DNA of 64,000 nt from Mucilaginibacter pedocola (GTDB lineage Bacteria; Bacteroidota; Bacteroidia; Sphingobacteriales; Sphingobacteriaceae), in assembly GCF_002013915.1 (NCBI RefSeq), contig NZ_MBTF01000023.1, positions 496,001 through 560,000 of the forward strand, read 5' to 3'. The notes beneath the pieces were generated by a model. The model made no database searches. It had not been told where the DNA came from and saw nothing but the letters and a program-made list of their open reading frames with translations. Made by a program: the position numbers and the translations under genes. Numbering within the stretch: position 1 is the stretch's first letter; every line of letters starts with the position of its first letter. Below, piece by piece: positions 44,343-52,819 of the stretch.

Positions 44343-46025
44343 ATGGCTGACGAGAAGATCATATTTTCTATGGCAGGGGTGAGCAAAGTTTACCCGCCGC
44401 AAAAAACAGTACTCAAAAATATATACCTGTCGTTTTTCTATGGTGCCAAAATTGGCGTTATCGGTTTAAATGGTTCGGGTAAATCGAGCCTGCTCAAGAT
44501 CATTGCAGGGATAGATAAAACCAACATTGGCGAGGTGGTGTTTTCGCCGGGCTACACCGTGGGCTACCTGAGCCAGGAGCCTGAGCTTGACCCTAACAAA
44601 ACCGTAAAAGAAATTGTAGAAGAAGGCGTTGCAGCCACTACGGCTTTACTGAAAGAATACGAAGAGATAAACGAGAAATTCGGGCTGGAGGAATATTATA
44701 GCGATGCCGATAAAATGGAGAAGCTGATGAACCGCCAGGGCGAACTGCAAGATCAGATAGATGCCGTGAATGCCTGGGAGCTTGATACCAAGCTGGAGCG
44801 CGCCATGGATGCCCTGCGCTGCCCCGACCCGGATACCAAAATATCGGTACTATCGGGTGGTGAGCGTCGCCGCGTGGCCTTGTGCCGTTTGCTACTGCAG
44901 GAACCGGATGTATTGTTATTAGATGAGCCTACCAACCACTTAGATGCTGAATCTATCGACTGGTTGGAACAACACTTGCAGCAATATAAAGGTACCGTAA
45001 TTGCCGTAACTCACGATCGCTACTTTTTGGATAACGTGGCAGGCTGGATACTGGAGCTTGATAGGGGCGAGGGCCTGCCATGGAAAGGCAACTATTCATC
45101 GTGGTTGGATCAAAAATCTAAACGCCTTGCCCAGGAAGAAAAGAGTGAGAGTAAACGCCAAAAAACCCTGGAGCGCGAGCTGGAATGGGTGCGCATGGGC
45201 CCTAAGGGCCGCCACGCCAAATCAAAGGCCCGTTTATCTAACTACGACAAATTAGCTTCGGAAGAAACAAAGGACAGGGAAGAAAAACTGGAGTTGTTTA
45301 TTCCGCCGGGCCCGCGTTTGGGGAATGTGGTGATAGAGGCTAACAATGTTACCAAAGCTTATGGCGATAAAGTACTGTTCGAGAACCTGACTTTCTCGTT
45401 GCCGCCTGCGGGTATAGTAGGCATTATAGGCCCTAACGGTGCGGGTAAAACAACACTGTTCCGCCTGATAACCGGGCAGGATACACCTGATGCCGGTACC
45501 TTCCGCGTAGGGGAGACGGTTGCCTTAGGTTATGTTGACCAAATGCACGACGACCTTGACCCCAATAAATCTGTTTACGAAAACGTAACCGGCGGCCTGG
45601 ACACCATTATGGTGGGCAACCGCCCGTTAAACGCGCGCGCCTATGTATCGCGCTTCAACTTCAACGGTGCCGATCAGCAAAAGAAAGTAGGTGTATTATC
45701 GGGCGGCGAGCGTAACCGCGTGCACCTTTCTATCACGTTGAAAAAAGGATCGAATGTGCTGCTGCTGGATGAGCCTACCAACGATATCGACGTGAACACA
45801 TTGCGTTCGTTAGAAGAAGCTTTAGAGAACTTCGGCGGCTGCGCGGTTATCATTAGCCACGACCGTTGGTTCCTGGATCGTATTTGTACCCACATACTGG
45901 CTTTTGAAGGCAACTCACAGGTGTACTTTTTCGAGGGTAACTACAGCGATTACGAAGAGAACCGTAAGAAACGCCTGGGCGATGTGGCTCCTAAGAGGAT
46001 CAAGTATAAGAAGTTGGTGGAGTAG
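44343..46025 (+). CDS. ettA: Energy-dependent translational throttle protein EttA (ABC-F)
   Basis: 560 residues, full length. Two ABC domains, no TM: Walker A GLNGSGKSSLLK and GPNGAGKTTLFR, signatures LSGGERRRVALCRLL and LSGGERNRVHLSITL, Walker B DVLLLDEPTNHLDAES and VLLLDEPTNDIDVNT, arm and P-site tRNA-interaction motif between domains, and the EttA-type C-terminus KKRLGDVAPKRIKYKKLVE. It binds ribosomes in an ATP-dependent way. A strong hairpin terminator follows, so it is monocistronic. Confidence 0.97.
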   Translation: MADEKIIFSMAGVSKVYPPQKTVLKNIYLSFFYGAKIGVIGLNGSGKSSLLKIIAGIDKTNIGEVVFSPGYTVGYLSQEPELDPNKTVKEIVEEGVAATTALLKEYEEINEKFGLEEYYSDADKMEKLMNRQGELQDQIDAVNAWELDTKLERAMDALRCPDPDTKISVLSGGERRRVALCRLLLQEPDVLLLDEPTNHLDAESIDWLEQHLQQYKGTVIAVTHDRYFLDNVAGWILELDRGEGLPWKGNYSSWLDQKSKRLAQEEKSESKRQKTLERELEWVRMGPKGRHAKSKARLSNYDKLASEETKDREEKLELFIPPGPRLGNVVIEANNVTKAYGDKVLFENLTFSLPPAGIVGIIGPNGAGKTTLFRLITGQDTPDAGTFRVGETVALGYVDQMHDDLDPNKSVYENVTGGLDTIMVGNRPLNARAYVSRFNFNGADQQKKVGVLSGGERNRVHLSITLKKGSNVLLLDEPTNDIDVNTLRSLEEALENFGGCAVIISHDRWFLDRICTHILAFEGNSQVYFFEGNYSDYEENRKKRLGDVAPKRIKYKKLVE

Positions 46026-46072
46026 TTTTTTTAGAGTCAAGAACTAAGAATCAAGAGACAAGAAACGATAAT

Positions 46073-46114
46073 AAACAGCACGAGCCTCGGCGAAAGCCGA
46101 GGCTCGTGCTGTTT
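46073..46114. terminator. Strong hairpin terminator with GAAA tetraloop
   Basis: Perfect 19-base arms AAACAGCACGAGCCTCGGC (46073-46091) and GCCGAGGCTCGTGCTGTTT (46096-46114) around GAAA. It is the end of ettA transcription and can work in both directions. Confidence 0.8.
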
Positions 46115-46122
46115 GCCAGTAT

Positions 46123-46260
46123 GTCATTGCGAAGCCTTGCGCGGGGTGAGAGCGCAGGCGGCTGTGGCAATCTCGTCGTATGCATATCGGTAATCTGTAG
46201 CGACGAGATTGCCGCGCCGCCCCCTTTTCGCTCATGCCCCTCCCGGCGGCTCGCAATGAC
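46123..46260. repeat. MITE/BIME-like inverted repeat, GTCATTGCGA arms
   Basis: GTCATTGCGA (46123-46132) and TCGCAATGAC (46251-46260) are perfect arms; inside, GGCAATCTCGTCG and CGACGAGATTGCC are also perfect complements. 138 bases, AT-poor, no ORF. It looks like a non-autonomous mobile element. Confidence 0.7.
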
Positions 46261-46275
46261 AAACGGTAATTTATG

Positions 46276-47163
46276 CTATTGAGTTATAATCGATTTAGGC
46301 ACCGTCACAAACCTCTTCCTGTAAACCCTATAAGCCAACCACAGTCCCAAGCCCATCACCCCAAACACCCACAGGTTTGCCAGTGCAAGTATTACTTCTG
46401 TAAACATCAACCAACCATTCACAATAGCCATCCACAGGCGTTTAAAGAAAGGTAACTGGTAAGATGAAGGGTCATCGTTAGCAACCATCTCTTTTACAAT
46501 GGTATTGCTTTGGTAAAAGGCGAGGCTAATGTTGCTGTATTTTACCGCGGCATCAATGCGCTGGTTGTTTATTTGGCCGTCAACCAGGTCGTCCTTTAGC
46601 CATAATACGGCAGATGGATCTTTGATATTTATCTTTCCGCTTTTTTGCTGGGCGATGAGTTCGCGACGGTTGTTCAGTTTCATTTTCTCCGACAGGTAGT
46701 CTAACGATTTGTCGGCAATATCCATTTGGCGCGAGGTAATGTACATGCCCATGTGGCTAACCTTCACCATGAAATCTTCCAGTTTTTCTGATGGTACCCG
46801 CACGGTCATGTCCGCAGCTGTGCTAAAGGCCGAAACGTGCATCACCGAATCATCGCTTACGCGGATATCCTGGCTGTTTACAACATTCGAGTGCATTTGG
46901 TGGTGCATTACCATGCCGCCATAACGGTTGGTTAGTGCGGAAACAGAATCGCCGGTTCGCTGTACATTTTTTACTTTGAAGGCCATATCGGCAGTTTTTA
47001 TCAGTTTGGCGTTCTCGGCAATGGTGGTGTCGGCCGCAATGCCCACCGTGTCTGCCGTTGCTGAGCGGTTATCGGTATTGGCATATTCATAATTTCCTGA
47101 TTTTCCTTTACACGCTGCCAGCAATGCAACGCCTGCCAGCACAACTAAAATTTTTGTTCTCAT
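46276..47163 (-). CDS. DUF4349 lipoprotein
   Basis: 295 residues. Lipobox LLAAC in MRTKILVVLAGVALLAACKG, so anchored at Cys18. DUF4349 fold about 55-230, with a coiled segment (ADKSLDYLSEKMKLNNRRELI), and a TM segment near 248-275 (VILALANLWVFGVMGLGLW) before a basic tail. So it is held in the inner membrane with its body in the periplasm. Function unknown. Confidence 0.88.
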   Translation of the reverse strand: MRTKILVVLAGVALLAACKGKSGNYEYANTDNRSATADTVGIAADTTIAENAKLIKTADMAFKVKNVQRTGDSVSALTNRYGGMVMHHQMHSNVVNSQDIRVSDDSVMHVSAFSTAADMTVRVPSEKLEDFMVKVSHMGMYITSRQMDIADKSLDYLSEKMKLNNRRELIAQQKSGKINIKDPSAVLWLKDDLVDGQINNQRIDAAVKYSNISLAFYQSNTIVKEMVANDDPSSYQLPFFKRLWMAIVNGWLMFTEVILALANLWVFGVMGLGLWLAYRVYRKRFVTVPKSIITQ

Positions 47164-47457
47164 GATGATTCGTTCGGTTTAGTATTTATACCCAATATCA
47201 TGAAATAGTAACCCGGAATTTTAGAATTTATTTTTTATAAGTAATTGATAGTTAGATATTTATAAAAATAAAAATAGCCGCGCGGAACATATCCGGCGGC
47301 AATATAAGGCAGCAGCAAACCGAGCCTGTTTGGCTCTTTTATTTTGGTGTCGCTAAATGAGGAATTAAAAATTTACGGCTATGTATCGGTTTTATATTGA
47401 TACCATTAGGCAATAAAAAGTAACCCTATTGTTATGAAAATAGGTATGGTAAAACAT
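47164..47457. other. Intergenic region between two minus-strand genes, nothing recognised
   Basis: 294 bases of AT-rich sequence in front of the DUF4349 gene. No ORF with homology, RNA fold or repeat was recognised; promoters for the DUF4349 gene should be here. Confidence 0.4.
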
Positions 47458-47494
47458 GAAGAACCCTGTAATGCCCGGCATTACAGGGTTCTTC
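47458..47494 (-). terminator. Hairpin terminator after the DUF4932 gene
   Basis: GAAGAACCCTGTAATG (47458-47473), loop CCCGG, CATTACAGGGTTCTTC (47479-47494), a perfect 16-base-arm hairpin eight bases after the stop. The following T run on the minus strand is weak (ATGTTTTACC). Confidence 0.7.
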
Positions 47495-47501
47495 AAAAGG
47501 C

Positions 47502-48563
47502 CTACTTGCCCGGCTGCGGATGCTTCTCTTTCAGAAACTTTAATACCTGCGGAAAAAACTCCGTGAAGTTTTTGTATTTGTTGCTGTTGATGTAATTATT
47601 GTAAATAAAAGGGGCAAGCTCATCCACATAAATAAAATCGCTGAGGGTTTCTTTAGCTAATTGGCGTTTATAGAGGCGTTCGGTACGGTATTTTTTGTAG
47701 AGAGCGGCGGTAATGGAGCGCACCAATGTTTCATCAAAGCAATAGCGCCAGGTGCTAATGTTATTGCGTTTTTGCCCGTCATCATCTTTGTTGAACAGGT
47801 ATTCCAGCGCGTCAATTTCCTTCTCATGCTCTTTCAGCAAAGTATTCACATAAACATGGCTGCCCTCGTGCCATACCAGGTTTTCAAAATCCTTAAATTC
47901 AAATACCGGGTCGGCATCGGGTTTGCCACCACGGGTGAAATAGCCGGTGTTGTATACCAGCAGATCGGAAAATTGCGGGTTGAGCGTTTTTGTCATGATG
48001 GCGTGCGAGCCCCAACTGTTCAGCGGATCTATACAGATGTACCACTTCACGTCGGCATTATACCTATAAAAATCCTGCAGGTTTTTAATGTACTGTACCG
48101 AATCAAGTTTATGCTTCATTTGGTTGCCCCAAGTTGTGTAACTTGGCAGATGCTGCTGATAAAAATCCCAGAATTTGGTATCGTTGAAAAAGTCGCGGCA
48201 TAATTTTATGTACTCCAGCACATTCTCTTTGCCGTACATTTTGTACCAGTTTACATCGCCGGTGGGTTCGTAAATTTTAATGTTCGGGAAATCACTCATG
48301 CACCAGCCCAGCTCCACCAGGTCGGTATACGTGTTGCCGAAAGATTGTACTTTTTTAACCGCCGGGTGCTCCTTAAACTTCCCAAAGTATTCCAGCGCCT
48401 CTTTGCTGTAGGCCGATGGATTGGGTTGGGGGTATTTTTCGGCCAGTATTTGGATAATGGTGAATAGCTCTACGCCGGGGTGCACCTTCACAGTAAGCTT
48501 TTCCTGGCAAACCGCCAGCAGCGGCAGCATGGATAAGAGGCAAATGGTAAGCAGTTTTTTCAT
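47502..48563 (-). CDS. DUF4932 secreted putative metallopeptidase
   Basis: 353 residues from the ATG at 48563, giving signal peptide MKKLLTICLLSMLPLLAVCQ. DUF4932 body about 25-350. The phrase LVWHEGSHVYVN holds an HExxH zinc motif (His-Glu-Gly-Ser-His), and CFDETLVRSI about 45 residues later may give the third ligand Glu. Proteolytic activity is not shown, only the motif. It acts in the periplasm or outside. Next to a divergent LytS-type kinase, with no operon link. Confidence 0.8.
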   Translation of the reverse strand: MKKLLTICLLSMLPLLAVCQEKLTVKVHPGVELFTIIQILAEKYPQPNPSAYSKEALEYFGKFKEHPAVKKVQSFGNTYTDLVELGWCMSDFPNIKIYEPTGDVNWYKMYGKENVLEYIKLCRDFFNDTKFWDFYQQHLPSYTTWGNQMKHKLDSVQYIKNLQDFYRYNADVKWYICIDPLNSWGSHAIMTKTLNPQFSDLLVYNTGYFTRGGKPDADPVFEFKDFENLVWHEGSHVYVNTLLKEHEKEIDALEYLFNKDDDGQKRNNISTWRYCFDETLVRSITAALYKKYRTERLYKRQLAKETLSDFIYVDELAPFIYNNYINSNKYKNFTEFFPQVLKFLKEKHPQPGK

Positions 48564-48766
48564 GTTTTTGTGATTGATCTGTGCAAGTATCAACCGCTAT
48601 ACGCATCGCCGCAACTGCGATTGGCCAACCCTGCTTATTTGTTGATGAACAGGGAAAAGAGGTGGTGTTAACGTTCGTCAGCCAATAGCGGGCATTTATC
48701 ACCAACAATGCCGCTTTTATATATTACAGTTTAAAAGCCCGGGGCATCCCTCTATATTTACCGCTA

Positions 48767-49825
48767 ATGAAGCGGAAGTATCTTATACTTTTACATGTGG
48801 CGTTTTGGGCTGTGTTTGTTTTAAGCAATGCTGTCCCCAAGTTCATGTCAAACAGCTTGTTCTCTTACCAGGGGGCTACGCCCGATGCTTTACTATTCTT
48901 TAAATACTTGCTGATAGAGCTGGGCTACGCACTTATTTTCATGAGCTGTTTTTACGGCAGTTATCTGTTTATAGCACCGCAGTTTTTTGTGCGGAAAAAA
49001 TATTTTGTTGGCTTGGTTGCCACTGTACTTTGCCTGGGTTTTATTATTGCGTTGCGGTATACACTGGAGTATGGCTTCTTTTTGCCGGTGCTTGGTTTTG
49101 ATAACTACCGGGGGAATATTTGGCCGGCAAAGCGGTATATAAGCAACATCGTTTTCTACTATTTCCCGGGGTACTTTATGTACGGCATGGCCTACTTTTT
49201 TGCCGAGAACTGGTACTGCAACAGCCGTCGCCACCAGGAATTGCAGAAAGAGAAGCTGGCTACCGAACTGGCCTTCCTGCGGTCGCAGGTAAACCCGCAT
49301 TTTTTGTTCAATACCATTAATGATATTTATGCGCTCACGTACCAAAAATCGGATATGGCGCCTGAGGCGCTGCTGAAACTATCGGTAATGCTGCGCTACA
49401 TGCTGCGCGAGGGCAACGAAGATTTTATGCCCCTGAACCGGGAGGTGGAATATTTAGAGAACGCCATAGCGCTGCAACGCATAGGTGCAAAAGGGCAGGC
49501 ATATATTAATTTTACGCAGGAAGGTTATATTGGCGAGCAACCCGTAGCATCGTTGCTGTTTATTGCATTTGTAGAGAATGCCTTTAAGCACGGTGTTTGG
49601 AATGACCCGGAACACCCGGTAGGAATTTACCTGCATGCCGATAACCTGGGCGTTATTTTTAATGTGCGCAACAGAAAGAACAACGGGCTTAAAGATAGCA
49701 CCGGCGGTATAGGTTTAAGCAATGTGCAGCGCCGCCTGCAATTGATATACCCCGACAGGCACCGGTTAACTGTAAAGGATGAGGCCGGGTTTTACGAAGT
49801 GAATTTAATTTTAAAACAGAACTGA
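48767..49825 (+). CDS. LytS/YehU-type membrane sensor histidine kinase
   Basis: 352 residues. Four TM segments about 8-26, 45-65, 78-98 and 118-140; His_kinase domain (PF06580 type) with phospho-acceptor His in LRSQVNPHFLFNTINDI and an HATPase_c domain from about 250 with FIAFVENAFKHG and the G-box GIGLSNVQRRL. Its stop overlaps the ATG of the response regulator (TGATG at 49823-49827), so the pair is translationally coupled. The signal is unknown. Confidence 0.93.
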   Translation: MKRKYLILLHVAFWAVFVLSNAVPKFMSNSLFSYQGATPDALLFFKYLLIELGYALIFMSCFYGSYLFIAPQFFVRKKYFVGLVATVLCLGFIIALRYTLEYGFFLPVLGFDNYRGNIWPAKRYISNIVFYYFPGYFMYGMAYFFAENWYCNSRRHQELQKEKLATELAFLRSQVNPHFLFNTINDIYALTYQKSDMAPEALLKLSVMLRYMLREGNEDFMPLNREVEYLENAIALQRIGAKGQAYINFTQEGYIGEQPVASLLFIAFVENAFKHGVWNDPEHPVGIYLHADNLGVIFNVRNRKNNGLKDSTGGIGLSNVQRRLQLIYPDRHRLTVKDEAGFYEVNLILKQN

Positions 49826-50559
49826 TGCGGTTAAAATGCCTTGTAGTTGATGATAAGCCGCTTGCCATTGATATTATTGCGGACTATATAGGGAAAATTC
49901 CGTTCCTGGAATTGGCGGCTACTACTACCGACCCGGTGGCGGGGCTGGGTATTGTGCGCGAGCAGGGCATTAACCTGGTATTCCTCGATATTCAGATGCC
50001 GGAACTGAACGGGCTGCAGTTCATCAAAATAGCAGGCTGGCAGTGCAAAGTTATTTTAACTACGGCCTATAGCGAGTACGCGCTGGACGGCTATGAGCAC
50101 GACGTAGTTGATTACCTGCTGAAGCCCATCGCTTTCGACAGGCTTTACCGTGCGGCAGAGAAAGCTTTACAGGCTTTTGGCAGCACAGATGCCGTAAACA
50201 GCCCGCAGCGTCAGCAGATTGCCCCGCTGCAACAAGCCAATAGTACTAACTACCTTTTTGTAAAAACCGAACACCGCATACAACGGGTAAACCTTGATGA
50301 GATATTGTACATAGAAGGGTTGCAAAATTACGTCAGTATACAAACGCCTGCCGAGCGCATCATGAGCCTGCAAACCCTTAAACGCATAGCCGAACAGTTG
50401 CCCGGGGATGATTTTGTGCGGGTGCATAAATCATTTATTGTGGCGCTAAAGCATATTACCTACATCGAACGCAGCCGCATTTTTATAGGCGAAACAATAA
50501 TCCCCGTAGGGGATAGCTACAGGGATGGGTTTTATAATGTTATAAGTCTTAAGCCCTAA
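49825..50559 (+). CDS. LytTR-type response regulator
   Basis: 244 residues. Receiver domain about 1-118 with acidic VVDDKPLAI, phospho-acceptor in LVFLDIQMPELNGLQF and Lys in LLKPIAFDRL; LytTR DNA-binding domain about 140-240 (FVKTEHRIQRVNLDEILYIEGLQNYVSI). Works with the LytS-type kinase encoded one base overlap before it. Target genes are not shown. The downstream gap holds an AAGTC-type repeat. Confidence 0.94.
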   Translation: MRLKCLVVDDKPLAIDIIADYIGKIPFLELAATTTDPVAGLGIVREQGINLVFLDIQMPELNGLQFIKIAGWQCKVILTTAYSEYALDGYEHDVVDYLLKPIAFDRLYRAAEKALQAFGSTDAVNSPQRQQIAPLQQANSTNYLFVKTEHRIQRVNLDEILYIEGLQNYVSIQTPAERIMSLQTLKRIAEQLPGDDFVRVHKSFIVALKHITYIERSRIFIGETIIPVGDSYRDGFYNVISLKP

Positions 50560-50562
50560 GTA

Positions 50563-50643
50563 TTGAGTCTTAAGTCGGAAGTCCTAAGTTTGGCCGCATT
50601 ACGGATAGAGCCTCTAAAGACTACAGACTTAAAACTTACGACT
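50563..50643. repeat. AAGTCTTAAGTCGGAAGTCC-type inverted repeat
   Basis: ATTGAGTCTTAAGTCGGAAGTCCTAAGTTT at the left and GACTACAGACTTAAAACTTACGACTT at the right are opposite-strand variants. It separates two convergent genes, like 22037-22130. Confidence 0.6.
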
Positions 50644-51099
50644 TTATTCAGGGCAATTATCCTTGCGGCGGGTATCTATGATGTAAATAATCTTCCAGCC
50701 GGCTTTGGTTTTCATGAGTTGGAAAAAATCGATGCCGCAATGGCTGAATTTATCGCCCAAGTAAAATTTATAAGGAGTCCATACGCTGGCGAGTGACCCG
50801 TCAACTTTTATATCGCCAAAGGTGATGCGTTCGTCGTAAACTTCTTTATGCGGCGTACCTACCGATTTAATAAAGCCGGCAGGGTTCTCGTTTTCGAGTG
50901 TATAACTACCATCAGCAGTTGGCTTCAGTCCCTGGAAAGCGATGCCATCGGCAAAGGTGGCCTTCAGCATGGTGCTATCGCCTTTGCGCATGGCATCAAA
51001 CATGGTGGTGATGGTTTTCTTGATATCTTCTTTATCGGTTTGGCAGAAGGCAGGTGTGGCGAGCACTATAAGCGCTAAAGCAAGGAATATTTTTTTCAT
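50644..51099 (-). CDS. NTF2-like (lumazine-binding type) secreted protein
   Basis: 151 residues with a signal peptide MKKIFLALALIVLATPAFCQ. Residues about 22-145 match the NTF2-like cone: DIKKTITTMFDAMRKGDSTMLKATF, then VWTPYKFYLGDKFSHCGIDFFQLMKTKAGWKIIYIIDTRR. Related proteins include Lumazine_bd_2 and DUF4440 members; the ligand is unknown. Possibly periplasmic. Confidence 0.85.
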   Translation of the reverse strand: MKKIFLALALIVLATPAFCQTDKEDIKKTITTMFDAMRKGDSTMLKATFADGIAFQGLKPTADGSYTLENENPAGFIKSVGTPHKEVYDERITFGDIKVDGSLASVWTPYKFYLGDKFSHCGIDFFQLMKTKAGWKIIYIIDTRRKDNCPE

Positions 51100-51142
51100 G
51101 GTGTTTAGTTTTGGCGAGTGACAAGTTAGGCAATATCTGCTG

Positions 51143-51759
51143 TTATTTCAAAACGTTGAGATCGGCAGATTTCATCCAGCCTGTAATCCTTTTCCATTTG
51201 TCGGTAATGTAAGTGCAATGTGCCCAGCCATCCTTTTCGGTATCTATATAAACCACATCGCCCGCTAAAACATAGCCTTTCCGTTGCGTGGTTTTGTCGT
51301 CTTTATAAAAATAGGTTTTCGGGGTTACAGCATATTTTATGGCTATCCAGTTTTCTTTTTTGGTGAGCACGAGGCGGTTTACGCTATCGGCAAAATGCTC
51401 TACATTCCAGCAGCCACCGTGTTCTTCTTTTAGTTTTATGTCTGCTTCAGTTGCCGATTTATAAGTGAATGTGCCGGGGATAATGTCGTCTGTTTCGCCT
51501 TTTAATTTCGACGGTGGGAAATAAGTGCTTATTGTAGCTTTGCCGTTAACAACCTTACCCTCCAGGTAAAATATGCATGTAAAAAGAGGCTCTCCATGCC
51601 CGTCGTCCCCGGTGCCACTGTGTAAAAGCCCGTTAATATTTTTGTTTCCGGGTTATAAGCAAGCGTCATTTCAAGGTATTGCCCGGGTGTAATTGATTGG
51701 CAAAATGCATTGTAAGAGAAGGCAAGTGGGAGAAAGACAAAAAGTATAATTTTCTTCAT
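51143..51759 (-). pseudogene. Secreted SH3-like protein gene broken by a one-base frameshift
   Basis: A signal peptide and early mature region (MKKIILFVFLPLAFSYNAFC, 51759 downward) run in one frame to about 51620, where the frame changes; the other frame stays open from there to 51143 and reads SGTGDDGHGEPLFTCIFYLEG ... to an SH3-like C-terminus (YVLAGDVVYIDTEKDGWAHCTYI). The total of 617 bases needs one more base to be a multiple of three; the missing base lies in GGCTTTTACACAGTGGCACC (51610-51630). With one base restored the gene would give about 205 residues. The two pieces were therefore one gene. Sequence error or real loss cannot be told here. Confidence 0.85.
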
Positions 51760-51864
51760 AGAACGGGGGCTTAATTGTTTTCTCAAAGTAAACAAATATT
51801 CTGTTCAGGAAGTAAGTATTGGTTACATTGAGCTTAGATGATAGGTTATCACCCCACAAATCCC

Positions 51865-51872
51865 TAATTTTG
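51865..51872 (+). promoter_or_regulatory. Bacteroidota-type -7 element of map
   Basis: TAATTTTG matches TAnnTTTG and lies 18 bases before the map ATG (51891). No clear -33 box was found. Confidence 0.4.
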
Positions 51873-51890
51873 CGCCTCTAAAAGTAAAAT

Positions 51891-52655
51891 ATGTCTATAA
51901 ACAGCGACGAGGAAAGAAACGGCATGCAACAGGCGAGCGATGCTGTTGCCATTACATTGAAAAAGATGCGCGAGTTTGCCACCCCGGGCATGTCAACCAA
52001 GCAGCTCGACGATTTTGGCGGCCAATTGTTACTGGAAATGGGCGCAGTTTCGGCACCAAAGCTTACTTATGATTTTCCGGGCTATACCTGCATTTGCGTA
52101 AACGGCGAAGTGGCGCACGGCGTACCATCTACAGATAAGATATTACAGGAAGGCGACCTGGTGAATATAGATGTATCGGCAGAGCTAAACGGCTTTTGGG
52201 CCGATAATGGCGGCTCGTTTGTTTTGGGTGAAGATATACACGGCCATGGTAAACTGGTAGAAGCCTCGAAAGAGATATTGAAAAAAGCTATCAGCAACAT
52301 AAAAGGTGGGGTACGCGTATCTGAAATTGGCAGGCTGATAGAAACAGAAGCTAAAAAGGCAGGCTACACCGTTATAAAAAACCTTACAGGGCACGGCGTT
52401 GGCCGCAGCCTGCACGAAGAACCTCACGAAATAGCAAACTACTGCGATAAGTACAATACAACGCGCTTTAAAAAGAACTCAGTTGTGGCGATAGAAACTT
52501 TCATCTCCACCAAATCAACCATTGCCAATTCGCAGGCCGACGGTTGGACCATGACAGGCAACAAAGGCGGCTTTGTGGCCCAGCACGAGCACACCATTAT
52601 GGTAACCGGCGGGCAGCCCGTAATATTCACCGCGCAAAACGGTATTTGGGATTAA
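51891..52655 (+). CDS. map: Methionine aminopeptidase, type I
   Basis: 254 residues, full length. It removes the N-terminal methionine of nascent proteins. Metal ligands are visible: two Asp in VNIDVSAELNGFWADNGG, His in GHGVGRSLHEEPHEI, Glu in VAIETFIST and the last Glu in VAQHEHTIMVT. It contains no N-terminal SH3-binding extension. Many Bacteroidota genomes carry map next to ribosomal protein genes; here it stands alone next to dnaA, so this may be a second copy. Confidence 0.95.
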   Translation: MSINSDEERNGMQQASDAVAITLKKMREFATPGMSTKQLDDFGGQLLLEMGAVSAPKLTYDFPGYTCICVNGEVAHGVPSTDKILQEGDLVNIDVSAELNGFWADNGGSFVLGEDIHGHGKLVEASKEILKKAISNIKGGVRVSEIGRLIETEAKKAGYTVIKNLTGHGVGRSLHEEPHEIANYCDKYNTTRFKKNSVVAIETFISTKSTIANSQADGWTMTGNKGGFVAQHEHTIMVTGGQPVIFTAQNGIWD

Positions 52656-52670
52656 TTTAGCATATCCTTA

Positions 52671-52713
52671 TAAACGAGAAAAGCCCTGCAATTTGCGGGG
52701 CTTTTCTCGTTTA
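52671..52713. terminator. Bidirectional hairpin terminator between map and dnaA
   Basis: TAAACGAGAAAAGCCCTGC (52671-52689), loop AATTT, GCGGGGCTTTTCTCGTTTA (52695-52713), 19-base arms with one wobble pair, followed by TAATTTTTT. It ends map transcription. Confidence 0.8.
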
Positions 52714-52720
52714 TAATTTT

Positions 52721-52815
52721 TTGTCATCCTTGAGCGCAGCGAAGGATCTGTTAGCCACAATGCAATATTAGATTTGCAAATCGGCGAATAGATGCTTCGT
52801 CCCTCAGCATGACAA
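52721..52815. repeat. Inverted repeat, TTGTCAT arms, CGAAG/CTTCG
   Basis: TTGTCATcctTGAGcgcagCGAAG on the left is complementary with gaps to CTTCGtcccCTCAgcATGACAA on the right. It abuts the dnaA stop. No ORF. This is a typical palindromic Bacteroidota repeat (recognised from style only). Confidence 0.6.
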
Positions 52816-52819
52816 AGGA

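Noticed and set aside
50563-50796. 77-codon ORF after the LytTR regulator
   Set aside because: It begins in the AAGTC repeat and continues antisense to the NTF2-like gene.
51143-51370. Stand-alone 75-residue SH3-like gene
   Set aside because: The frame continues open upstream to about 51620 and joins a signal peptide after one frameshift, so it is the end of a broken gene.
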